Of a stretch of 6,420 nucleotides of DNA, positions 1-6,223 are shown in pieces (the stretch's first letter is position 1; every line of letters starts with the position of its first letter). A program made the translations under genes and the position numbers. The notes under the pieces are model-generated. The model worked only from the letters and a program-made list of their open reading frames with translations, did no database searches and had not been told where the DNA came from. Origin of the DNA: an uncultured Bacilli bacterium (GTDB lineage: Bacteria > Bacillota_I > Bacilli_A > RF39 > UBA660); assembly GCA_947589165.1 (NCBI GenBank), contig CANQCH010000065.1, positions 1 to 6,420 on the forward strand, given 5' to 3'.

Positions 1-2855
1 GCATATTCCATCATTCTTTTTTTATGGGTGATGACGATAAATTGACTTTTACTTTTTTCCTTATTTAAGTATTTACCAAACATATCGACATTGGCTTCAT
101 CTAACGCCGCTTCCGCTTCATCCAGAATAATAAATGGCGCCGGATTAATTTCCAAAATCGCAAATAATAAACATATGGCTGTCAAAGCTTTTTCGCCCCC
201 ACTTAAAGCTAAAGGACTAGCAATTTTCTTGCCAGGGGGGATCGCAATAATATCAATTCCCGTATTGAGTAAGTCATTAGCATCAGTTAAAACTAATTTT
301 CCTTGCCCACCTTTAAACATTAAGGTAAATATCCGACTAAATTCTTTTTCGACTTGGGCAAAAGTTTTGGCAAATTTTTGGATCATTATTTCATCCATTT
401 CCGTGATAATTTGTTTTAATTCGCTACTCGCTTTTTCTAAATCATCTTTTTGATGTTGTAAAAATTCATAACGGGTATTTAATCTTTCATATTCGGCTAT
501 AGAACCTAAATTAACTTCGCCAATTTTTTGTAATTCCTTTTTCAATGTATTAACTTTTTCCCGCGCCATATTAGCGTCCATAGTTAAAGTATAATTGGCG
601 GCAGCATAGTCATAGGTAAGATTATATTCTTCATTTAAATCTTTTAATAAATTATCTAATTTAACTTCTGTTTTACCTAATAAAACTTCTTTCGTTTTTA
701 AATCATTTAATTTACTATTAATTAACGCATTAGCTTCTTTAACTTGTTTTTCTAAAATATTAATTTCGTCCCCTAAATCATTTTTTTCTTGGGTTAATTT
801 TTGCATTTCTTTTTCGGTTAACGTTTCTTCTTGGGTAACTAAATTAATTTCTGCTAGTAAAGTATCAAGTTTTTTATCTAATTCATTATTTTGCCATGAT
901 TCTAAACCAACCAGTTCACTTTCCTTTTCTTCTTTAGTCTTCGTATATTCTTTTAAGGTTTCTTCTTTGATGGCTAAATTTTCTTTAAGCGTTAAATCTT
1001 CCTTAATTAAGGCGGAACTTTCTGCTTCCGCGGCCGTTATTTTAGATGTAACAGCCTCAAGCTTATCATTTAATTCGGCAATTTCCGTTTGCATTAGGCG
1101 AAAACTTTCTTTTAATTTATTTAATTCCGCTTTTTCATAAATAATGTTATTGACTTTAGAAATCCCCCCGGTAAGAGAGCCTCCCACATTTTGCATTTCC
1201 CCTTCTAAAGAAACTAACCGATATTTATGGTTTAAAAGTTTCCCAATTGCCTTCATTGCTAAAGCATCTTTGGTCACAATGACGTTACCTAATTGGTTAT
1301 CAATAATATTTTGATAAGCTTCATCACACGTGACTAATTCATTTAAAGGACCAATATAACCGGCAATATTTTGCACTTTTTGTAAAATATCTTTAGGGAT
1401 ATTTCGCGGTCCAATAATATTAAGGGGTAAAAAAGTAGCCCGACCTAAACGATTTTCTTTTAAATAATTGATGGCGCCGATCGCCGCATCTTCATCCGTT
1501 ACCACAATATAATTTTTACTATTACCTAAAGCCGTATCTAAAGCCACTAAATATTGATCCGTTGTTTTAACTAAATTTCCGACTGGTTCATGAATTCCTT
1601 TAAGGCGCGGATTAGCTAAAACATTGCGTACTGCTAGAGGCGAAGATGATTCATTATTAATATTGTTCGTTAAAATTTCGATTTTATTTTGGAGCATTAA
1701 ACTTTCTTTATTTTTATTAGCTAGCGTACTTTGATATTTATCTTTTTCCACTTTTAATTTAAATAAAGTATTCGTAATTTCTTCGTATTTAGCATGTTTT
1801 TGCGCCCGTTCCTCTTTTAACGAAACCATTTCTTGTTCTATCACCGCAATATTTTTGGCTAAATTTAATTGGGCTTCTTTTAAGGCAACTAAACTTTCAT
1901 CGATCTTTGGCGAATCCACCATGTATTTTTGTCTTTCAATTGTTAATCTTTTTTCGTTATCCAAATTACTTAATTTTTTCGTTAAATCTAAAAGCTTTTC
2001 CCTAAGCGTATTGATTTTATCTTCCACCGATAAACTAGTTAACTTTAATTTTTCTAATTTACTTTCGGTTAAACTTTTCGTATAATTTTCGGTTTGGCTT
2101 TTTAATAAGTCAATTTCGCCTTTGGTAGTTTGATAAGTTTCGTTTAAAGTGGCAATATCTTCACACATTAAAGCAATATCCAAACTTTCTAAATCATCCT
2201 TAATGGCTGTATACTTTTGGGCTTTCGCACTTTCTATAGCTAAAGGTTCCACGGTTGTTTTTAATTCTTGAATAATTAAATTAATCCGTAATAAGTTTTC
2301 TTCGGTTTTCGCTAATTTATGAAGACTTTCTTCTTTCCGTTTTTTATATTTTAAAACCCGGGCGGCCGATTCAATGATCACCCGACGATCTGTGCTTTTA
2401 CCATTGACAATATCGGTAACATTACCTTGAGAAATGATATTAAAAGCCCCCATCCCCGTACCACTTTCAATAAATAAATCGGTAATATCTTTTAACCGCA
2501 CGCGCGTATTATTTAAATAATATTCATTTTCACCCGTCCGGTAAACCACTCTTTTTACTTCCACTTCGGCAAAATCACTATTTAAATAGTGATCCCGATT
2601 ATCAAAAGTTAAGGCAACCATGGCTCTTTTTTGGGCTTCACGCGATGCCGAACCATTAAAAATAACATCACTCATGGAACTACTCCGTAAAGATTTGACA
2701 GATTGTTCCCCTAAAACCCAACGAACCGCATCAACAATATTACTTTTACCACTTCCATTAGGGCCGACAATCCCCGTGATACCGGGATTAATTTCTAAAT
2801 CAATTTTATCCGCGAAAGATTTAAAACCTTGCGATCTAATACTTTTTAAATACAT
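1..2855 (-). CDS. smc: Chromosome segregation ATPase SMC, C-terminus cut by window edge
   Basis: SMC dimers form a V-shaped ATPase that, with ScpA and ScpB, compacts and separates chromosomes. 951 complete codons are visible. The N-terminal head has Walker A GPNGSGKS at residues 31-38 and RWVLGEQ just after it. A coiled arm leads to the hinge (about 413-565), which ends in the glycine-rich GGSLTGGI (558-565). A second coil returns to the C-terminal head, with signature LSGGE (884-888), Walker B ILDE (D912, E913), D-loop ALDEAN and H-loop ITH (H944). Only about 30 residues should be missing, giving a total near 980, the short form known from Mollicutes, with both arms shorter than in Bacillus. 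The ATG at 2855 is supported by AGGGG overlapping the rnc stop, and gene order rnc-smc is the Firmicutes arrangement; ftsY would be expected next. Odd: the usual EEAAG motif reads ESAAR at 162-166. No frameshift was seen at the points checked. Identity is secure. Confidence 0.97.
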   Translation of the reverse strand, partial: MYLKSIRSQGFKSFADKIDLEINPGITGIVGPNGSGKSNIVDAVRWVLGEQSVKSLRSSSMSDVIFNGSASREAQKRAMVALTFDNRDHYLNSDFAEVEVKRVVYRTGENEYYLNNTRVRLKDITDLFIESGTGMGAFNIISQGNVTDIVNGKSTDRRVIIESAARVLKYKKRKEESLHKLAKTEENLLRINLIIQELKTTVEPLAIESAKAQKYTAIKDDLESLDIALMCEDIATLNETYQTTKGEIDLLKSQTENYTKSLTESKLEKLKLTSLSVEDKINTLREKLLDLTKKLSNLDNEKRLTIERQKYMVDSPKIDESLVALKEAQLNLAKNIAVIEQEMVSLKEERAQKHAKYEEITNTLFKLKVEKDKYQSTLANKNKESLMLQNKIEILTNNINNESSSPLAVRNVLANPRLKGIHEPVGNLVKTTDQYLVALDTALGNSKNYIVVTDEDAAIGAINYLKENRLGRATFLPLNIIGPRNIPKDILQKVQNIAGYIGPLNELVTCDEAYQNIIDNQLGNVIVTKDALAMKAIGKLLNHKYRLVSLEGEMQNVGGSLTGGISKVNNIIYEKAELNKLKESFRLMQTEIAELNDKLEAVTSKITAAEAESSALIKEDLTLKENLAIKEETLKEYTKTKEEKESELVGLESWQNNELDKKLDTLLAEINLVTQEETLTEKEMQKLTQEKNDLGDEINILEKQVKEANALINSKLNDLKTKEVLLGKTEVKLDNLLKDLNEEYNLTYDYAAANYTLTMDANMAREKVNTLKKELQKIGEVNLGSIAEYERLNTRYEFLQHQKDDLEKASSELKQIITEMDEIMIQKFAKTFAQVEKEFSRIFTLMFKGGQGKLVLTDANDLLNTGIDIIAIPPGKKIASPLALSGGEKALTAICLLFAILEINPAPFIILDEAEAALDEANVDMFGKYLNKEKSKSQFIVITHKKRMMEY

Positions 2856-2861
2856 ATTGAA

Positions 2862-2867
2862 CCCCTA
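2862..2867 (-). promoter_or_regulatory. Ribosome binding site of smc overlapping the rnc stop codon
   Basis: On the minus strand the rnc stop TAG runs directly into GGG, making TAGGGG, followed by six bases and the smc ATG. The overlap of stop codon and ribosome site suggests translational coupling between RNase III and SMC and fixes the smc start. No promoter is visible between the two genes. Confidence 0.75.
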
Positions 2868-3521
2868 TTTCGCACTTTTTTGGTAAGCATCGTAAGCCGC
2901 TTTTTGTTCAGCTTCTCTTTTACTTTTGCCGGTTCCGCGACCATATATAATATTATCGATTTTAACTATCACTTCAAAAGTTTTAGCATGAGCTAAACCT
3001 GATTCTTTAACAACTTCATACTCTAAAGATTTCTTCCCCGTTTGGACCAATTCTTGTAATTTAGTTTTATAATCAGTATTAAAATCATAATCTTGTTCAA
3101 TATAAGGAACAATAATGTGTTCAATAAATTTTTGAGCAGTAAAAAAACCTTGATCTAAATAAATAGCGCCCACGATAGCTTCAAAAACATCAGCAATAAT
3201 CGTATCATTTAAATTATTTTTTTGTCCTTCTCCCAGAAAAATTTCTTTATCTATTTCTAAATTTTTCGCATAAGTAGCTAAGGCATTTTCACAGACAAAA
3301 CTGGAGCGATGTTTAGTCATTTCGCCTTCTTTGTAATCCGTATTGCGATAAAAATAATCACTCATAACTAATTCTAAAACCGCATCCCCTAAATATTCTA
3401 AGCGTTCATAATTAGCAATTCCCATATGTTCATTAGAATAACTACTATGCGTTAAAGCCGTTTTTAATAATTGGGGATTCTTAAATTGAATATTAAACTT
3501 TTCTAAAAATTTCATAGCCAC
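2865..3521 (-). CDS. rnc: Ribonuclease III
   Basis: RNase III cuts double-stranded RNA, including rRNA precursors, as a homodimer with Mg2+ at the active site. The nuclease domain (about 5-140) has the signature ERLEYLGDAVLEL, giving E39, E42 and D46. E65 in the KEGEMTKHR segment, D111 and E114 in ADVFEA match the remaining acidic catalytic residues, so the enzyme should be active. The double-stranded RNA-binding domain fills about 146-216 and ends with the typical GRGTGKSKREAEQKAA. Length 218 is normal. The start is uncertain: GTG at 3521 gives 218 residues, while ATG at 3515 removes two. A weak AAGAAAG sits about 8 bases before the GTG. It has its own promoter just upstream and is followed by smc after 9 bases, so the two form an operon. 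In many bacteria acpP precedes rnc; here a sigma-like gene does. Confidence 0.97.
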   Translation of the reverse strand: MAMKFLEKFNIQFKNPQLLKTALTHSSYSNEHMGIANYERLEYLGDAVLELVMSDYFYRNTDYKEGEMTKHRSSFVCENALATYAKNLEIDKEIFLGEGQKNNLNDTIIADVFEAIVGAIYLDQGFFTAQKFIEHIIVPYIEQDYDFNTDYKTKLQELVQTGKKSLEYEVVKESGLAHAKTFEVIVKIDNIIYGRGTGKSKREAEQKAAYDAYQKSAK

Positions 3522-3536
3522 ACACCATTCTTTCTT

Positions 3537-3565
3537 ATTTTACTAAATTTCTTTCTAAAAGTCTA
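3537..3565 (-). promoter_or_regulatory. Promoter of the rnc-smc operon
   Basis: Minus-strand -35 TAGACT (3560-3565), a 17-bp spacer and -10 TAAAAT (3537-3542). It lies between the terminator of the sigma-like gene and the rnc start. Transcription would begin near 3530, leaving a leader of only about 9 bases before the GTG or 15 before the ATG, so translation would start from an almost leaderless message. The -35 is weak (4 of 6 consensus bases). Confidence 0.6.
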
Positions 3566-3570
3566 TTTTA

Positions 3571-3599
3571 AAAAGAAAAAAAGAGTGAAAATTCACTCT
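3571..3599 (-). terminator. Intrinsic terminator of the sigma-like gene, containing its stop codon
   Basis: Minus-strand AGAGTGA (3593-3599) pairs with TCACTCT (3582-3588) around a 4-base loop, followed by a run of T broken by one C down to 3571. The TGA inside the first stem arm is the stop codon of the upstream gene, so the coding region ends within the terminator stem. Confidence 0.85.
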
Positions 3600-4534
3600 A
3601 AACAACTATTTTTAAACTTTTCAACCCTTTTATTACTACGAACTTTTTTTAAGGCGATTTTTTCTAATTCTTCAATTCGAGCAATAGAAAGATTCATTTT
3701 CATCGCAATATCGCGGAAAGATAAATTATCATTTAATCTTAAAGCTAAAGCCTCTTTTTGCCTTGGGGTTAAAGATACCTCATTAATTTTATTAATTAAG
3801 GCTAATTGATAATCTTTTTCTAGATATTGTTCGGTAAAATCAGTCGCTAATTCTGGTAAAATGGTAGCTAAATATTCCTCGCCGGCATTAAGTAAAATAA
3901 TCCGTAGATTACTAATTTTATTTAACGAATTTAAAGTATTAAAATCCAAATTTTGCATTAAGGTTTCGCATAATAACCATATTTTTTGATAAGATGCCCT
4001 ATATTTTGGGTTAGAGGCATCATCTTTAAGCTTTTGACTTTTTAAAAAATCGGCATAGGTCCATTCTAAACCTTGGCGTTTTTGCTCTAAATAACTTTTA
4101 AAAATTAAAGCAAAATCATATTTATAGAAAAAGCCTGCATCCTCTGGTAAAATATCCGGTAACATTAAATTAGTTGCAATTTTAGCAAAAAAACTCCTAC
4201 TACAACATAAATTGCGAAACCCGGTAACATGATAAATTAAATCGGTTTCTAACGCATCCATCCAAGCCATAACACAAGCATTAATAATATCATTAAGATC
4301 AAAAGTAGGACTTTGAATTAAAAATAAACCACTTTGACGTATAAAATGATAAACCGTTTTTAAAGTTCCCAATAGTAATTTTTCTTTTAAAGCAGGATTA
4401 TTATTTGCTTTTATTTCAGTATGGATTTTTTGGGCTTCTTTAAAACTTAATTCTTTGGTATATGCTTTAATATCTGCATACCAATGATCTAAAATAGCTA
4501 AATTTTCTTCACGATAGTCAGGTGTTAAATTCAT
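3593..4534 (-). CDS. Divergent sigma-70 family-like protein
   Basis: A 313-residue protein that looks like a highly diverged sigma factor, which would direct RNA polymerase to selected promoters. Residues about 47-96 resemble sigma region 2: PALKEKLLLGTLKTVYHFIR, then FDLNDIINA at 78-86 (compare FxDLIQEG) and a W/M-rich helix. The middle (about 130-245) is not recognisable, though WTYADFLKSQ suggests a helical sigma-3-like domain. Residues about 255-299 resemble region 4: LTPRQKEALALRL, then a helix-turn-helix SFRDIAMKMNLSIARIEELE and IALKKVR, close to the usual RIRQIExxALRKLR. The start is fixed by a strong AGGGGG 7 bases before the ATG at 4534. It has its own consensus promoter, runs divergently from yidD, and ends in a terminator before rnc. 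Its -10 and -35 binding residues are not clearly conserved, so it may use unusual promoters or act as a non-sigma regulator. Fold call fairly sure, role unknown. Confidence 0.7.
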   Translation of the reverse strand: MNLTPDYREENLAILDHWYADIKAYTKELSFKEAQKIHTEIKANNNPALKEKLLLGTLKTVYHFIRQSGLFLIQSPTFDLNDIINACVMAWMDALETDLIYHVTGFRNLCCSRSFFAKIATNLMLPDILPEDAGFFYKYDFALIFKSYLEQKRQGLEWTYADFLKSQKLKDDASNPKYRASYQKIWLLCETLMQNLDFNTLNSLNKISNLRIILLNAGEEYLATILPELATDFTEQYLEKDYQLALINKINEVSLTPRQKEALALRLNDNLSFRDIAMKMNLSIARIEELEKIALKKVRSNKRVEKFKNSCLE

Positions 4535-4541
4535 TAAAAAT

Positions 4542-4548
4542 CCCCCTT
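4542..4548 (-). promoter_or_regulatory. Ribosome binding site of the sigma-like gene
   Basis: Minus-strand AAGGGGG lies 7 bases before the ATG at 4534. It is a strong purine-rich site and decides the start. Confidence 0.75.
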
Positions 4549-4563
4549 TTTTTAACGGATATT

Positions 4564-4591
4564 ATTATACATTTATTTGAAAAAAAGTCAA
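4564..4591 (-). promoter_or_regulatory. Promoter of the sigma-like gene
   Basis: Minus-strand -35 TTGACT (4586-4591), a 16-bp spacer and a perfect -10 TATAAT (4564-4569). This is a classical housekeeping promoter, and the only one in the window with TATAAT rather than TAAAAT. It lies back to back with the yidD promoter, the two -35 elements being 15 bp apart. Confidence 0.75.
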
Positions 4592-4606
4592 TTATTTAGT
4601 CTCTAA

Positions 4607-4635
4607 TTTACAAATAACCAAAATTATAGTAAAAT
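4607..4635 (+). promoter_or_regulatory. Promoter of yidD and the lipoprotein gene
   Basis: -35 TTTACA (4607-4612), a 17-bp spacer and -10 TAAAAT (4630-4635). The strong ribosome site AAGAGGTGAT (4639-4648) follows almost at once, so the leader would be short. An alternative -10 TATAGT lies at 4625-4630, but its spacing of 12 bp is too short. Confidence 0.6.
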
Positions 4636-4654
4636 TTTAAGAGGTGATAAAAAA

Positions 4655-4876
4655 ATGAAAACCCTTTTAATATATTTAATTAGGGGCTATCAAATTTTAC
4701 CTTTTGCCAGTCATAAGGCTTGCCGCTTTACACCAACTTGTAGTGAGTACATGTGCCAAGCTATCGCAACTTATGGCGTTATTAAAGGTGTTAAATTAGG
4801 TCTTAAACGCCTGGCGCGTTGTCGGCCCGGTGGACCGATGGGTATCGATGAAGTACCAAAATGGGAGGATAAATAA
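4655..4876 (+). CDS. yidD: Membrane protein insertion efficiency factor YidD
   Basis: YidD is a small protein at the inner face of the membrane that helps YidC/Sec insert membrane proteins. At 73 residues it is at the short end of the family. It shows the family marks in order: an amphipathic N-terminus with YQILP (12-16), CRFTPTCSEY with C23 and C29, YGVIKG (40-45), RLARCRPGG with C56, and the closing GIDEVP (63-68) in place of the common GGxDPVP. The three conserved cysteines are all present. The start is set by AAGAGGTGAT 6 bases before the ATG. yidD usually lies with rnpA and yidC; here it heads a two-gene unit with a lipoprotein gene, overlapping it by one base (TAATG). Divergent from the sigma-like gene. 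Confidence 0.96.
   Translation: MKTLLIYLIRGYQILPFASHKACRFTPTCSEYMCQAIATYGVIKGVKLGLKRLARCRPGGPMGIDEVPKWEDK
4863..4869 (+). promoter_or_regulatory. Ribosome binding site of the lipoprotein gene inside yidD
   Basis: GGGAGGA lies within the last codons of yidD, 6 bases before the next ATG at 4876. With the one-base overlap of stop and start (TAATG), this points to translational coupling of the two proteins. Confidence 0.8.
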
Positions 4877-5727
4877 TGAAAAAATTAATTTTATTAATAA
4901 TAAGTGCTTTTTTAATTAGTGGTTGTAGTTTATTTAAAGATGATTTAGAAGGAGCCAAAATCTATACTACTACTTATCCTTTAGAATATTTAATTACGAC
5001 CCTTTATGGCGATTATGCCACGATTGAAAGTATCTATCCGGCCGACAGTGATGTCTATACCTATGAATTAACCGCTAAACAAATTAAAGAATATGCCGCC
5101 GGCGACTTATTTATCTATAATGGCTTAAGTAATGAAAAAAATATTGCTAAAAATTTAATTAATAAAAACAATCAACTTTTAATTATGGATGTATCTTATG
5201 GTTTAAGTTATAGTTATGATTTAGAAGAATTATGGTTAAGTCCAAATAATTATTTGATGCTCGCCAAAAATATTCGGGATAATTTAAATGAAGCTTTAAA
5301 AAATCGTTCTATTATTGATGACATTAATCAAAAATATGCCGAATTTGCCGAAGTTATTTCCTTAATGGATGCTGATTTACGGACCATTGGTAAAGAAGCT
5401 AAAGAAAAAGGTCATAACACGCTTATTGTCACTGATGATGTCTATAACTTTTTAACTAATTATGGTTTTAATGTCATATCGTTAGATAAAGATACCGTTA
5501 ATGAAAGTATTATTGCTAATGTCGAAAATGGGTATAAAAATGGGACTTACCAAGGCATAATAGTTAGTGATAATAATAAAAGTGAAACCGTCGAAAAGTT
5601 AATTAATGATTATAAAGTAGAAGTTATTACGACTAGTAAAATGCTTAATAAAGTCGAAAGTGATACTTATTTAACCATTATGCAACGTTTTATTGATGAC
5701 TTACGCAACCTTGTTTTATCTGACTAA
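4876..5727 (+). CDS. ZnuA/TroA-fold metal-binding-type lipoprotein without metal ligands
   Basis: A lipoprotein with a cluster A-I substrate-binding fold, the family that hands Zn2+ or Mn2+ to ABC transporters. A signal peptide ends in lipobox LISGC (C17), so it should be anchored on the outer side of the membrane. Family marks: TTTYPLEYL (31-39), IYPADSDVYTYELT (53-66), GDLFIYNG (76-83), WLSPNNYLMLAKNI (120-133), a linking helix (about 145-178), TDDVYNFLTNYGF (186-198), and DTYLTIMQRF near the C-terminus. Length 283 is normal. The ligand positions are changed: the first His (usual DPHxYE) is Y61, the second (usual PHxWLSP) is E118, the third is around T186-D187, and the acidic fourth is near S254. 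The only histidine in the protein is H180. No permease or ATPase gene adjoins it. It may bind another ligand or have a structural or sensing role. Fold secure, loss of metal binding inferred by eye. Confidence 0.85.
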   Translation: MKKLILLIISAFLISGCSLFKDDLEGAKIYTTTYPLEYLITTLYGDYATIESIYPADSDVYTYELTAKQIKEYAAGDLFIYNGLSNEKNIAKNLINKNNQLLIMDVSYGLSYSYDLEELWLSPNNYLMLAKNIRDNLNEALKNRSIIDDINQKYAEFAEVISLMDADLRTIGKEAKEKGHNTLIVTDDVYNFLTNYGFNVISLDKDTVNESIIANVENGYKNGTYQGIIVSDNNKSETVEKLINDYKVEVITTSKMLNKVESDTYLTIMQRFIDDLRNLVLSD

Positions 5728-5732
5728 TCTAT

Positions 5733-5761
5733 TTGACAAGAAGCTGCTTTTATATTAAAAT
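5733..5761 (+). promoter_or_regulatory. Promoter of tRNA-Ser
   Basis: Perfect -35 TTGACA (5733-5738), a 17-bp spacer and -10 TAAAAT (5756-5761). It begins 6 bases after the lipoprotein stop codon. Transcription would start near 5768, about 13 bases before the mature tRNA. It is the strongest-looking promoter in the window, as expected for a tRNA gene. Confidence 0.8.
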
Positions 5762-5774
5762 TAAGAAGTAGCTT
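5741..5774 (+). repeat. Inverted repeat framing the tRNA-Ser -10 element
   Basis: AAGCTGCTT (5741-5749) and AAGTAGCTT (5766-5774) can pair over 9 bp with one G-U, around a 16-base AT-rich loop that holds the -10 element. No T-run follows, so it does not look like a terminator for the lipoprotein gene. As DNA it could be an operator around the start site; as RNA from upstream read-through it could fold as a leader hairpin before the tRNA. Confidence 0.5.
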
Positions 5775-5780
5775 GGTTGT

Positions 5781-5872
5781 GGAGTGATACTCAAGAGGCT
5801 GAAGAGGCGTCCCTGCTAAGGATGTAGAACGGGTAAACTGTTGCGAGGGTTCAAATCCCTCTCACTCCGCCA
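5781..5872 (+). tRNA. tRNA-Ser (GCT anticodon)
   Basis: A class II tRNA reading AGC/AGT serine codons. Acceptor GGAGTGA (5781-5787) pairs with TCACTCC (5862-5868). The anticodon stem CGTCC/GGATG encloses loop CTGCTAA with GCT at 5815-5817. A long variable arm (5825-5844) has its own AACGG/CTGTT stem. The T-arm is GAGGG-TTCAAAT-CCCTC. The discriminator is G and CCA is encoded (5870-5872). It has its own promoter and a hairpin terminator 11 bases downstream. Confidence 0.97.
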
Positions 5873-5875
5873 AAT

Positions 5876-5909
5876 AAAAAAACAAAAGTTCTGATCAAGA
5901 ACTTTTTTT
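5876..5909. terminator. Two-way terminator between tRNA-Ser and the DUF4177-like gene
   Basis: AAAAGTTCT (5884-5892) pairs with AGAACTTTT (5898-5906) around GATCA. A T-run follows to 5909 on the plus strand; on the minus strand TTTT-G-TTTTTTT runs to 5876. One hairpin can end both converging transcripts. Confidence 0.85.
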
Positions 5910-5911
5910 AA

Positions 5912-6166
5912 TTAAGAAATTTTTTCAAAAACTAACGTGGCTTGAATACGATCGCCACCCATTAGACCTTTACTACCACCATTAGATGTAGCGATAGTAT
6001 GTAATCGATACCCTTTTTTAGCTTGATTATTGATGACATTTTCTAGCTCTGTTAAATTACCTGATCCCGTTCCTAAAAACTTTTCTTTTAAAGTTACTTG
6101 TAAAACAACATAATGTAAATTTTTACCAGAAGCTAAAGAGAAAGTACTGACATCACCTAAATTCAT
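5912..6166 (-). CDS. Small DUF4177-like protein
   Basis: An 84-residue soluble protein without signal peptide or membrane segment. It fits the DUF4177 pattern: a beta strand at about 18-30 (HYVVLQVTLKEKF), a helix at about 39-51 (TELENVINNQAKK) running into GYRLHTIA (compare the common EGWELVSV), a glycine-rich turn (NGGSKGLMGG, 62-71), and a final strand IQATLVFEK (74-82). The function of this family is not known to me. The start is well supported by AAGGAGG 9 bases before the ATG. It has its own promoter directly downstream of the tRNA-Ile/Glu terminator, and shares a terminator with tRNA-Ser. It stands alone, not in an operon. Family assignment rests on pattern only. Confidence 0.8.
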   Translation of the reverse strand: MNLGDVSTFSLASGKNLHYVVLQVTLKEKFLGTGSGNLTELENVINNQAKKGYRLHTIATSNGGSKGLMGGDRIQATLVFEKIS

Positions 6167-6175
6167 TATTTTTTG

Positions 6176-6182
6176 CCTCCTT
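6176..6182 (-). promoter_or_regulatory. Ribosome binding site of the DUF4177-like gene
   Basis: Minus-strand AAGGAGG lies 9 bases before the ATG at 6166. It is a full-consensus site, suggesting high translation. Confidence 0.8.
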
Positions 6183-6194
6183 CATTTAAATTTT

Positions 6195-6223
6195 ATTTTA
6201 GCAATAAAGACTTCGAAAGTCAA
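6195..6223 (-). promoter_or_regulatory. Promoter of the DUF4177-like gene
   Basis: Minus-strand -35 TTGACT (6218-6223), a 17-bp spacer and -10 TAAAAT (6195-6200). The -35 overlaps the last bases of the T-run of the tRNA terminator. A short inverted repeat, GACTT-TCG-AAGTC (6208-6220), covers the -35 and start of the spacer and might be an operator. Confidence 0.7.

Noticed and set aside
91..453. Plus-strand open frame of 120 codons
   Set aside because: It lies opposite the conserved SMC C-terminal head (signature and Walker B) and has no ribosome site or recognisable protein.
1855..2085. Plus-strand open frame of 76 codons
   Set aside because: It is antisense to the SMC coiled arm; low-complexity hydrophobic translation, no ribosome site.
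2620..2886. Plus-strand open frame of 88 codons
   Set aside because: It is antisense to the SMC N-terminal head including Walker A, and crosses the rnc-smc junction.
3585..3809. Plus-strand open frame of 74 codons
   Set aside because: It is antisense to region 4 of the sigma-like gene and begins in its terminator.
5741..5774. Terminator for the lipoprotein gene
   Set aside because: The hairpin has a 16-base loop and is followed by GGTTGTGG rather than a T-run, and it encloses the tRNA-Ser -10.
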